The notes under the pieces were generated by a model that was not told where the DNA came from, did no database searches, and saw only the letters and a program-made list of their open reading frames with translations. A stretch of 64,000 nucleotides of DNA from Paenibacillus cellulosilyticus. GTDB taxonomy: Bacteria > Bacillota > Bacilli > Paenibacillales > Paenibacillaceae. Location of the stretch: assembly GCF_003182255.1 (NCBI RefSeq), contig NZ_QGTQ01000001.1, positions 455,634 through 519,633 on the forward strand, in the 5' to 3' direction. Shown piece by piece: positions 49,027 to 56,721 of the stretch; within the stretch, counting starts at the first letter, position 1, and every line of letters starts with the position of its first letter. The translations under genes and the position numbers were made by a program.

Positions 49027-49941
49027 TTATTGGTTCTGCTCAACCCGAATGCTGCCGCTGTCCGTGCGTACCTTGATCACTTCACCGGATGTTCCGTGCT
49101 GATCTGGTTCACGCACCGATCCGGAGTCAGACTTCAAATCATAAGTACCGCTGTATGAAGCAGGCACTTCGATCCTAACGCTGCCGGAATCGCTCTTCAC
49201 ATTGGCGCCCGTGCTGTCTTCCTTCGTCAGTTCAATCCGGCCCGAATCCGAACTTACTTGAGCTGTGCCGCTCAGACGGTCAAATGTGATGCTGCCGGAA
49301 TCAGAGGATGCCTTCACTTCTGCACGAATGTTCTCCCCGTGAATGCTGCCGGAGTCCGACTTGATCGACAGCTCTGTGCCCTGATAGTCACTAAGTTTGA
49401 TGCTGCCCGAATCGGATTTCAACGACAGCGTATCCCCTTCAAAGCCTTCCAGCCTAATGCTGCCCGAGTCTGACTTGAAGGTGCCGTTCCGTGCAGCTGC
49501 GCCCGCAGCATTCAGAGAACCCGAATCCGCGCTAATATTCAAGGTTTCAAGCGACTTCCTCGCCTCATCGGTCAGCGTTACCGTAACCGACTGATTATTC
49601 GATCGGAACGCGCTAAAATCAAAGAGGTTAAATCGCCATTTGCCTTTCAGGTCGATTTTCAATTGCCCGTCTTCAAGATCCGTGCTCTTCACTTCGTCTA
49701 CAACATCCTCTTTCGCCCGCCCCGTAATGCGAACCGAATTGCTGCCGTCCGTACTCTTCACGAACTTCACATCCAGCCCCATACTGTCGGAAACGATCGT
49801 AAGCTCTTTCAGCTCAGTATTGTCAAAGGTCCAAGTCCTGTCATAATCTAGGCTTGCGCTTTTGTCGCCGAATTTATACTGAATTAACGCAACGATGCCA
49901 ACCAGAACCAATATGACGCCTAAAAACCGTTTTACACTCAT
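49027..49941 (-). CDS. DUF4097-family beta-repeat protein
   Basis: Protein of 304 aa with an N-terminal membrane anchor (about residues 5-22). The beta-helical repeat domain has the motif SDSGSI/V recurring about every 20 residues, at least eight times from about residue 150 to the end. DUF4097 (LiaX-like/'putative adhesin') domains occur in envelope-stress proteins of Firmicutes. Here there is no LiaRS-type gene next to it. The DNA itself is repetitive, so copy-number change by slippage is possible. GGAGG lies upstream of the ATG. Confidence 0.82.
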   Translation of the reverse strand: MSVKRFLGVILVLVGIVALIQYKFGDKSASLDYDRTWTFDNTELKELTIVSDSMGLDVKFVKSTDGSNSVRITGRAKEDVVDEVKSTDLEDGQLKIDLKGKWRFNLFDFSAFRSNNQSVTVTLTDEARKSLETLNISADSGSLNAAGAAARNGTFKSDSGSIRLEGFEGDTLSLKSDSGSIKLSDYQGTELSIKSDSGSIHGENIRAEVKASSDSGSITFDRLSGTAQVSSDSGRIELTKEDSTGANVKSDSGSVRIEVPASYSGTYDLKSDSGSVREPDQHGTSGEVIKVRTDSGSIRVEQNQ

Positions 49942-50308
49942 CTTCGTTGTTCCTCCTTATTGACTAGAGAGGCCTTGCCCCAAGCTTTCTTCTTAGCTTT
50001 AGTTTACGATATTTGGGAATTGTTACAACCCTTCTATGGAACGGTTGAGTTCACGGACTTTGGTCGGGGTTCGTTACGGCGAAGACAGCCCGACAGGAGA
50101 CCCTCTCGTGCAATCCCTCTGTGAGAAAATCGTCACCTGCTGGCATTCTTTCCGCAGAAGGAGTCGTCCGATGGCTGGGGCATCAATACGTCGCTGGAGA
50201 AGCTGTCACTGTGGAAACCGATCCCGGCCGTCAAGCAAAGAACCAGCGTAACGTCTATAGGAGATAGGGCCGCTTGATGCTCAAGCGCCGTTGTATTAGG
50301 TCCAGACA
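49942..50308. other. 367 bp without a supported gene
   Basis: An open plus-strand frame of about 48 codons (50121-50267) contains a protein-like stretch ending NQRNVYRR, but it has no ribosome site and no recognised relative. It might be a decayed gene fragment. Otherwise I see only the upstream region of the DUF4097 gene, with its GGAGGAAC site. Confidence 0.4.
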
Positions 50309-50348
50309 CAAATAAACCGTGATAGCGATCGCTATCACGGTTTATTTG
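50309..50348. terminator. 40-bp perfect palindrome, probably the dinB terminator
   Basis: The two 20-bp arms pair without mismatch and with no free loop. The centre is GCGATCGC (50325-50332) and the ends are AT-rich, TTTATTTG on each strand. It lies five bases from the DinB gene stop, so termination is the likely role. The loopless symmetry would also suit a binding or recombination site. Confidence 0.7.
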
Positions 50349-50352
50349 AATC

Positions 50353-50832
50353 TTATTTACTCGCTTGCATCTCTCGTGTTGGTCCAAGAACACCTGGCAC
50401 TGGCAGGCCAGCTTGACGGAGCAGAACCGTCATTTGACCGCGATGATGGGTCTGATGATCAACCAGCAGGCGCAGGAACTTGCCGCGAGGCATCGTACGA
50501 CCGAACGCATCGATTTCTTCTACCAGCTGCTCGTCCGTCAGCTTCACCGCTTCACGTGCATAAGCGTCATTAATTTCTTCGTATTTGCTGACGATGTCCG
50601 CCATATGGGCCGGAATTGCAGCGCCGCGTTCAACGCCCGGAATTGGCAGTCCTGCGAGTTGTCCGAAGAACCCTGCGGTACTGGTCAAGTGCCAAGCCAG
50701 CCAGCCGAGCGTGCTGTGCCCTTCCACGATCGCTTGTCCCATTTTGTCATCCGTAATGGACTTCATGACAGCCAGTGTTCCTTGTGCCGAAGCTGCCCAA
50801 TCTTGTACAAAATCTTCTGTCGCACGGTACAT
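50353..50832 (-). CDS. DinB-family protein
   Basis: Four-helix-bundle protein of 159 aa. The metal-binding histidines fit GHSTLGWLAWHLTSTAGFF near residues 38-56 and LLVDHQTHHRGQMTVLLRQ near residues 122-140. Relatives include bacillithiol transferases (BstA) and damage-inducible DinB proteins, and some are maleylpyruvate isomerases. The role here is unknown. GGAGGGA lies upstream of the ATG. Confidence 0.88.
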   Translation of the reverse strand: MYRATEDFVQDWAASAQGTLAVMKSITDDKMGQAIVEGHSTLGWLAWHLTSTAGFFGQLAGLPIPGVERGAAIPAHMADIVSKYEEINDAYAREAVKLTDEQLVEEIDAFGRTMPRGKFLRLLVDHQTHHRGQMTVLLRQAGLPVPGVLGPTREMQASK

Positions 50833-50903
50833 TCGTATGTTCCCTCCATCATTTCAATTTCCCTTTTATTATAAAGAAGTGCTTGGGGCTCTTCAAACCT
50901 GGC

Positions 50904-51659
50904 CTATCGGCTCGTAATGCTGCATTCGAACACTTGGAAACGCGTCCCTTCCCCGTATCCGTCCTTCACATCGTGCATCTGAACATGCTGGAAACCATTC
51001 TGCTTCAGGATGCTCTCGAACTCTGCAAGATCATAAAGACGCAGCGGAAAATCCATGATTTCCGTCTTCTCGACGTTGCCTTCTCTCACGAGCTGATACT
51101 TCAATTGGGTGACGAGCAGCGACTGCTCTGCGTCATAATGCACCTTCTTGTACGTGACGATGCATTCGTCGTTCACGTCCTGCCGCGCCGTCTCGGTCCA
51201 TTCCAGCATTTCATCGATGTGATCGCGTTTCAGTATGATGGTTAACAGCAGTTTTCCGTCAGGCTTTAGGGCAGCCCTCATATTCACTAGGCTTCGGTCA
51301 ACCAACTCGTTAGGCAGCAGTGAGAATGATCCGAATGGAATCATAATGAGGTCGTACGGGCGTGGACTATCGAATTCCTCGATTGTCTGATGGTGTATGA
51401 GAGGCTGTAGGTTCAACCGCCGAGCCTTCTCCCTGCACGCCTGCAGCATGTCCTCCGAGATGTCGAACCCCTCGATATGGACGCCATTTTGCATAAAAGG
51501 AATCAACATCCGTCCGTTGCCGCACATCGGCTCCAGCACACGGAAATCGGAATTTGTTCTGTCCACGAAGGATAGATAGAACTCCAGTTCCTTGCCTGCT
51601 GCGATTGATTTATCTGTTTCATATAATTTCGTACAAAGCTCTCCGTAATAGCTGTTCAA
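50904..51659 (-). CDS. class I SAM-dependent methyltransferase
   Basis: Protein of about 251 aa with a Rossmann-like methyltransferase fold. SAM motif I is VLEPMCGNGRMLIPFMQNG, acidic GFDISEDML, and motif IV PYDLIMIPFGSFSLL. The product begins LNSYYGELCTKLYE. I use a TTG at 51659, 11 bases behind AGGAG. A GTG at 51671 is directly abutted by that site. The substrate is unknown. It follows a second methyltransferase gene by 24 bp. Confidence 0.85.
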   Translation of the reverse strand: MNSYYGELCTKLYETDKSIAAGKELEFYLSFVDRTNSDFRVLEPMCGNGRMLIPFMQNGVHIEGFDISEDMLQACREKARRLNLQPLIHHQTIEEFDSPRPYDLIMIPFGSFSLLPNELVDRSLVNMRAALKPDGKLLLTIILKRDHIDEMLEWTETARQDVNDECIVTYKKVHYDAEQSLLVTQLKYQLVREGNVEKTEIMDFPLRLYDLAEFESILKQNGFQHVQMHDVKDGYGEGTRFQVFECSITSR

Positions 51660-51683
51660 TTGTTTCTTCACTCCTGTTGTGAT

Positions 51684-52439
51684 TTAGAGTTTGGTGCACT
51701 TGATAATGAATGCAGGAGGGATAAGAGCCGCCTTCTGATAGGTATACCACACGGCGGGATCACCCGATTGATTGTCCTCCCCGAGGACAACGTCCTCAAC
51801 CACCCGTTCGATTCGAAAACCAACCTGGATAAGTTCATTCACGTACGTGCCCAGCTTCATCTGATTCACGATTGCCGGACTGTTCCATGGTTCGCATTGC
51901 TGCAGACCTTCATCATGGTAAGACCTGCTGATGACGAGCTGATCATCCTTTTGACTCACACGACTGTGAAGCGGATGCTCCCAGCTAAAGATAAAGGTGC
52001 CGCCTGGTTTCAAATAGCTGTAGACATTATGCAGCGTACTGCGAAGATCCACCGTCCAACCAAGCGCATAGATAGAGTAGACAACATCAAAATAGTCGCT
52101 CGGAACACCGGGGTTCTTCTCCATCGCCCCTTGGAACAAATGCAGCTTCTTCCCATGCTCCGCAAGCAGACCTCGAGCGGTATGGATCTGCGTATCGGAC
52201 AGATCAATCCCCCACAGCTCTGCTGCATCCTGTGAAGCCATATAGAGCAGGGAATGCCCACTGCCGCAGCCCATTTCTAACACTCTCTTGTTCGTTATAT
52301 CTCCGAATAGGTGTAATTCGTTTTCTGTTGGCAGATACGGGCCGTACGCCGGAAGCGCCGTCCTCCCAAAGAAGCGCGGAGCCGTGTCGTCCCAGCTTTT
52401 TTTATTCGATAAAAGATACTGTTCTTGTACAAGTTCCAT
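51684..52439 (-). CDS. class I SAM-dependent methyltransferase
   Basis: Protein of 251 aa. Motif I is VLEMGCGSGHSLLYMA, the acidic loop LWGIDLSDTQ, and motif IV VYSIYALGWT. It is unlike the 50904 protein in sequence apart from the fold. The two lie in tandem and are probably coexpressed. The shape with HPLHSRVSQ resembles ubiquinone/menaquinone-type or antibiotic methyltransferases only loosely, and no substrate is claimed. AGGAGG precedes the ATG. Confidence 0.86.
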   Translation of the reverse strand: MELVQEQYLLSNKKSWDDTAPRFFGRTALPAYGPYLPTENELHLFGDITNKRVLEMGCGSGHSLLYMASQDAAELWGIDLSDTQIHTARGLLAEHGKKLHLFQGAMEKNPGVPSDYFDVVYSIYALGWTVDLRSTLHNVYSYLKPGGTFIFSWEHPLHSRVSQKDDQLVISRSYHDEGLQQCEPWNSPAIVNQMKLGTYVNELIQVGFRIERVVEDVVLGEDNQSGDPAVWYTYQKAALIPPAFIIKCTKL

Positions 52440-52519
52440 TAGTCAGCCTCCTCTTCTAATGAGAGCTAGCACAATATATTCCATAATAGGATCCAAAAAA
52501 CCTTCCAGCTGCATACAAA

Positions 52520-52547
52520 TAAGCCGCCCCTGTGAATGGAGCGGCTC
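52520..52547 (-). terminator. terminator of the 52615-54539 gene group
   Basis: AGCCGCTCC / GGGGCGGCT arms with one G-T pair. A weak T-rich TTATTTG follows on the minus strand. Confidence 0.7.
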
Positions 52548-52614
52548 TGTTATGTATTCCTTTATGTTATATGACATGCGATCAGAACGCTTGACCGCAC
52601 AACGAAATATGATC

Positions 52615-53589
52615 CTACAAATATGGCTCAACTACAGGTTTGATATAACGGTTTGTAATCTCCTGATAGTACTGAAGCGCGAACACGCCTGGCCGGACAT
52701 CGCCATTGTTCGACTTCCACGGATCTCTGCTTGGGTCAGGGAAAGGCAGCAGCAGTACATGAACCATCTGGCCGTTCAACTGCACCTTGCCGAGCAATCC
52801 CGGATGGTTAGGAAAAACAGCAGATTGGAACGATTCAAACTGCAGCCCCGGGAAAATTTTCTCAAGCAGCTTCCGCTTCACCGGAATTTTGCCTAGCCCG
52901 ATAATAAGCGGAATGGAGAAGGACGTAATCAACTGATGAAGCAGCCGTGCCCGTTTGATTGCATCGTTCGTGTAATGACTGAATTCGTCTTGATGCACAC
53001 GTTTGAAATCGACATTATCGAATGCTTTGTTAAACAATGACTTGTTGACCGTGCTGTATTCAGGGTACCACTTCCCCATATTGGGCCTTGGCAGCGGGCG
53101 CCAATCCGTTAGAGCGAAGTCAATTCTGCATTCCGAATCTTTACGGTAAAGCTGTCCGATTCTTCGTTTAATATCAGCTGCTGCATTCTTATCTTCTGGA
53201 TATAAGCGGAACCAATGATTTGAGTCTGGCTGAGGACGTTCAAGCGCCAAGCTGATTCGAGCGATGGTCGAGTTAAAGAAACCGCCCGTAAACGGTTCAA
53301 CTGGTGGTAGTCCCAACACCTGCCGCACCTTTTGCCCCCCTAGTTGGGCATTCGGTTCCCAATAGCCATCCTCTCGGCTGCCTGGTGTGAAGGACGATAC
53401 AATAGAGCCATTGTCGAACTGTCCGAAGGTTTCTGCCCGTGCAATAACATTCTCCGGGATCGCATACCCGCCGGTACCTTCCTCAATGCCGAAGAATACA
53501 ATCTTTGCATTAGGGAAATTCCCGCATCCCATATAGGAAACCAAAGTCTGATACTGCTCCTGTGAAATGGTCCACTGCATCTTGTCCAT
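52615..53589 (-). CDS. hypothetical protein, possible uracil-DNA-glycosylase-like fold
   Basis: Protein of 324 aa. I do not recognise a named family. The N-terminal strand-loop NAKIVFFGIEEGTGGY resembles motif 1 of the uracil-DNA glycosylase superfamily. A later strand-loop LLLPFPDPSRDPW occupies the place where that superfamily has its catalytic HP motif, and a LIIGLGK strand is in between. This is inference from pattern only. It is the last of three genes (54078, 53697, 52615) in the same direction with no terminator between them. AAGGGGAT lies before the ATG. Confidence 0.6.
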   Translation of the reverse strand: MDKMQWTISQEQYQTLVSYMGCGNFPNAKIVFFGIEEGTGGYAIPENVIARAETFGQFDNGSIVSSFTPGSREDGYWEPNAQLGGQKVRQVLGLPPVEPFTGGFFNSTIARISLALERPQPDSNHWFRLYPEDKNAAADIKRRIGQLYRKDSECRIDFALTDWRPLPRPNMGKWYPEYSTVNKSLFNKAFDNVDFKRVHQDEFSHYTNDAIKRARLLHQLITSFSIPLIIGLGKIPVKRKLLEKIFPGLQFESFQSAVFPNHPGLLGKVQLNGQMVHVLLLPFPDPSRDPWKSNNGDVRPGVFALQYYQEITNRYIKPVVEPYL

Positions 53590-53696
53590 TCAAGTATCCC
53601 CTTATTGTTCGCGTGAGTTATGTATACTGCTTCTGCATCTACCAGGAACGCTTCAGCCCCCTTAAGAGACGACCGAATTGTAAGGAATCTGCGCCG

Positions 53697-54053
53697 TTAT
53701 TTCTCACCCGCTTCAGCAATGCTGAGTCCGGTGCCAAACTTCCATTCTTCATATCCTGCCGGCCTAAACCCTGCGCCCAACACTGCCGCCGCTGTTCCGC
53801 TCGTGCTGCCCGTTATTGGGGATACGACTTTATATTGAGAGCCAATTCGTTGTAAGCTGCCTTGATTCGCCAATGTCTCGAGGTCCCGGAATATCCAGCC
53901 GTCCGGGTCTGGCTTCTCAAGGATCGACCCTGCAAGCAAGGTGACTCGCGCTCCTCTTGCCGCCGTCCTATCGTAATAGCCCTGTGCCTGGTTTAGAAAG
54001 ATATTGGCATCTTCTGGATGCTGCCCTGTGGCAAAAAGCTTTGGATTAGTCAT
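53697..54053 (-). CDS. DUF4357-like small protein
   Basis: Protein of 118 aa whose C-terminal half fits DUF4357: VTLLAGSILEK, then SPITGSTSGTAAAVLGAGF and the closing GYEEWKF. DUF4357 is most often the C-terminal module of restriction or DNA-methyltransferase-associated proteins and of GIY-YIG nuclease-like proteins. Here it stands alone, with a Tyr-rich N-terminal helix. It follows the 54078 gene by 24 bp and has GGAGAGGA before the ATG, so the two are probably one operon. Confidence 0.6.
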   Translation of the reverse strand: MTNPKLFATGQHPEDANIFLNQAQGYYDRTAARGARVTLLAGSILEKPDPDGWIFRDLETLANQGSLQRIGSQYKVVSPITGSTSGTAAAVLGAGFRPAGYEEWKFGTGLSIAEAGEK

Positions 54054-54077
54054 CGTGTCCTCTCCGATCCATTGATT

Positions 54078-54539
54078 TTAACGAGTAAGGTAATCGATCT
54101 CTTCTTGGCTTAAGCCCCGGTAGATCCCACAGCCATGAGCTTTGGACCATTCAATCTGCACAAAAGGGCTCGTCTCTCGCTGACCGCCCAGCGAGACCCA
54201 ACGCTGAGTCGCCTTGAACACACCTGGCATAGCGCCTTGCGGTTGCAGCTCTGGAACTGCCATCTTCAAATCCGTACCGATCGCATGGCCAGGATGCGCG
54301 ATGAAATAATCCCACACCTTCTTCTGCTTGGGCGATAAGCCTTCAACAAAACCTTTCAGCATCTGCAGGTGCGCACCATCCTGCTCTTGCACTTGTACGG
54401 ATGTTGATGATGGCGTTGCTGACGATTGCACCGTCTTCCCTTGCTCGCCTTGCAGCTGACCCAAATGGAAATCAAGCAGATCTCTCGCCTTCTTTAACGA
54501 ATCGATATCATTGAGATCTATCTCCAGCGTCATTCTCAC
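54078..54539 (-). CDS. hypothetical protein, first gene of a three-gene group
   Basis: Protein of 153 aa. The N-terminal helix (SLKKARDLLDFHLGQLQGEQ) looks like a coiled coil. A Ser/Gln-rich linker (about 37-57) joins it to a C-terminal domain of about 95 residues with LSPKQKKVWDYFIAHPGHAIG, which resembles a winged helix. DNA binding is possible but not shown. The start is GTG at 54539 with AGGTGA seven bases upstream. The gap upstream contains the dyad AAGTGTTAACACTT. Confidence 0.6.
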   Translation of the reverse strand: MRMTLEIDLNDIDSLKKARDLLDFHLGQLQGEQGKTVQSSATPSSTSVQVQEQDGAHLQMLKGFVEGLSPKQKKVWDYFIAHPGHAIGTDLKMAVPELQPQGAMPGVFKATQRWVSLGGQRETSPFVQIEWSKAHGCGIYRGLSQEEIDYLTR

Positions 54540-54925
54540 CTTGTTTTCACCTCTCGCTTAATTGTCTTAGGATAATTTTAACACCTACTTTAAAGTCTGT
54601 AAACAGTTTTAAGACATTATAATAAAGTGTTAACACTTATGTTCAAGCCGAACAACTTCCTTTAACAAACGGTGAAGATTGCATCGTCCATGATTTAACC
54701 CCGCTTCTAAGTGGAATACTACCCAAGAGTATGCATTGTTGGCCGGGGGCAAAACTATTAGGACGTTAAAACTTCTTTGCGCGCAGCCTAAAGTAGTTGA
54801 CCGGTGCAAGACTGTTTCTCTAGACCCACACGGTTTCTGTAAACTATAATGACACAGGACCATCCATTAAGATGGGAATTCGGACCAATTACGTTTCAAG
54901 AATGCGATAAATGGAGGCACCTGTG
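54540..54925. other. non-coding gap between divergent genes
   Basis: 386 bp without a supported gene. It holds the upstream regions of the 54078 group and of the CDF transporter. Features are a TATAAT on the minus strand near 54620, the dyad at 54625-54638, and a TATAAT at 54845-54850 on the plus strand, about 76 bp before the CDF start. Confidence 0.6.
54625..54638. promoter_or_regulatory. perfect 14-bp palindrome
   Basis: AAGTGTTAACACTT is a perfect dyad overlapping the promoter region of the 54078 gene group. Probable repressor site; the protein is unknown. Confidence 0.5.
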
Positions 54926-55813
54926 TTGAGTAAGGATAGCAATCAGTCCATCATTGCCGTTTGGATCAGTTTATTCAGCAATATTTTTCTTACCGTTGGC
55001 AAAATAGCAGTTGGCGTCTTCTTCAACAGTCCCGTTCTCTTAGCTGACGGCGTACATAATGCGGGAGATGTAATCGCGACAGGCGCTGCGCTTGGCTCCA
55101 TGCAGATTTCGAAGCGTCCTGCCGATGACGATCATCCGTATGGACATGGCAAAGCAGAGGTTCTAGCATCCGGCATTGTCGGCATCATCTTGGGCCTTGC
55201 ATCGATCTATATGGCGTATCACGCTGTTCTGGGCCTGTTCGAAGACCCTCATCCGACAAGTTATATCGCGCTCATTGCGGCCTTTATTTCATTGGTGTGG
55301 AAGTTCTGGCTGTACAAATACACGATCAAATTAGGCAAGGCCACGAATTCCAAGGGCTTGCTTGCAACAGCGTATGACCACCTTGCCGATGTGTATGCAT
55401 CGATCGCTGCTGTACTTGGCATTGGTCTATCCCTATTTGGTGAGCATTTTGGCATTACGTTCTTATCCTACGGTGACCCGGTTGCGGGTATTATCGTATC
55501 GTACTTCGTCCTGAAGCTGGCCATCGAGATGGGCAAGGAAGCAACGAATGTGCTCATGGAGACGAATGTAAGCAAGGATAAGCTGGACGATTTCTGCCGA
55601 ATCATTGAATCCGTAGGAAATGTGAAACGGATCGACCGCGTTCGGGCAAGGGATCACGGCCATTACATTCTCGTTGACGTTCGTGTAAGCATCCCTGCTG
55701 AATTGACCATCCAAGAAGGTCACGATATTTCGCGTGAAATTAAACAATCGATCATGGATCGTCACGCCGATGTCGATGAAGTGCTCGTGCATCTGAATCC
55801 GTTTTATGCTTAA
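54926..55813 (+). CDS. cation diffusion facilitator (CDF) metal transporter
   Basis: Membrane exporter of 295 aa with six helices and a C-terminal cytoplasmic dimerisation domain. Metal-site motifs are LADGVHNAGDVI in helix 2 and ATAYDHLADVYASI in helix 5 (two-Asp/His sites); the HPYGHGKAE loop follows helix 2. It would export Zn, Mn, Co or Fe in exchange for protons. The start is a TTG at 54926, eight bases behind GGAGG. The ATG at 54911 lacks a site. Upstream is a long gap with no metal-riboswitch structure that I recognise. Confidence 0.92.
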   Translation: MSKDSNQSIIAVWISLFSNIFLTVGKIAVGVFFNSPVLLADGVHNAGDVIATGAALGSMQISKRPADDDHPYGHGKAEVLASGIVGIILGLASIYMAYHAVLGLFEDPHPTSYIALIAAFISLVWKFWLYKYTIKLGKATNSKGLLATAYDHLADVYASIAAVLGIGLSLFGEHFGITFLSYGDPVAGIIVSYFVLKLAIEMGKEATNVLMETNVSKDKLDDFCRIIESVGNVKRIDRVRARDHGHYILVDVRVSIPAELTIQEGHDISREIKQSIMDRHADVDEVLVHLNPFYA

Positions 55814-55832
55814 GGATATCTTGTCTAAAATC

Positions 55833-55862
55833 AACCGCTCGCGCTGCTGCGAGCGGTTTTTC
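55833..55862 (+). terminator. terminator of the CDF gene
   Basis: AACCGCTCGC-GCTGCT-GCGAGCGGTT followed by TTTCG. Confidence 0.88.
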
Positions 55863-56016
55863 GTTGTGCGTACAATCAACCTCGGAACCTAGCCCCGCTC
55901 CTTCCCAGGATGGAGGGCAAGATCATTACTCCGCACCATGGATAATCCCCCTTTTTCTGCTAAATTATAGTCAATTCATATTGGGATAACCCATACAAGA
56001 TGAGGAGCGATAACAG

Positions 56017-56721
56017 GTGAAGACGTTAATTGAGTTCAAGAATGTAACGAAGCAGTACCGAATAGGAGAAGTGTCGATCAAGGCGCTGGATGGCGTCGAC
56101 TTCTCGATTGCGGAAGGCGAGTTTGTCGTTATTCTAGGGGCAAGCGGTGCGGGTAAGAGCACCATTCTGAACATTCTTGGCGGAATGGATACGGCCACTT
56201 CTGGCCAAGTCATTGTTGGCGGCGAAGAGATCACGAGGCTCAAGGATAAACGGCTAACCGCCTATCGCGGGGAACAAGTCGGTTTTGTCTTTCAATTTTA
56301 TAACCTCATTCCGAATCTGAACGCTCTGGAGAACGTCGAATTCGCTACTGAGGTGTGCAAGGACCATCTCGACGCGAAGAAGGTATTGGCTCAAGTCGGC
56401 TTACAGGATCGCGCCCGTAACTTCCCATCCCAGCTCTCGGGCGGCGAGCAGCAGCGGGTGGCAATCGCGAGAGCGGTAGCGAAAAACCCACTGCTCCTGC
56501 TGTGCGACGAGCCGACCGGCGCACTCGATTATATAACGGGCAAGTCAGTCCTGAAGCTGCTTCAAGACTTGAACCGGGATACGAAGAAATGTGTCATACT
56601 GGTCACCCACAATTCCGCCATCGCCCCTATCGCGGACAAAGTGATCAAGGTGAAGAGCGGCACAATCGAGAGCATCACCGTTAATGCCGTCAAACAGAGC
56701 ATTGAGGAGATTGAATGGTGA
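56017..56721 (+). CDS. LolD/MacB-type ABC ATP-binding protein
   Basis: ATPase of 234 aa: Walker [16 protein letters not shown]-loop [11 protein letters not shown], signature [15 protein letters not shown], Walker [13 protein letters not shown]. The [16 protein letters not shown] segment is typical of the MacB/LolD/BceA family that partners FtsX-like permeases. The start is GTG with GAGGAG upstream. It overlaps the next gene (TGATG). No two-component system is adjacent, so peptide-sensing control is not evident. Confidence 0.92.
   Translation: MKTLIEFKNVTKQYRIGEVSIKALDGVDFSIAEGEFVVILGASGAGKSTILNILGGMDTATSGQVIVGGEEITRLKDKRLTAYRGEQVGFVFQFYNLIPNLNALENVEFATEVCKDHLDAKKVLAQVGLQDRARNFPSQLSGGEQQRVAIARAVAKNPLLLLCDEPTGALDYITGKSVLKLLQDLNRDTKKCVILVTHNSAIAPIADKVIKVKSGTIESITVNAVKQSIEEIEW

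Noticed and set aside
50036-50267. Open plus-strand frames in the gap before the DinB gene
   Set aside because: Two different phases look partly protein-like but neither has a ribosome site. A decayed gene cannot be excluded.
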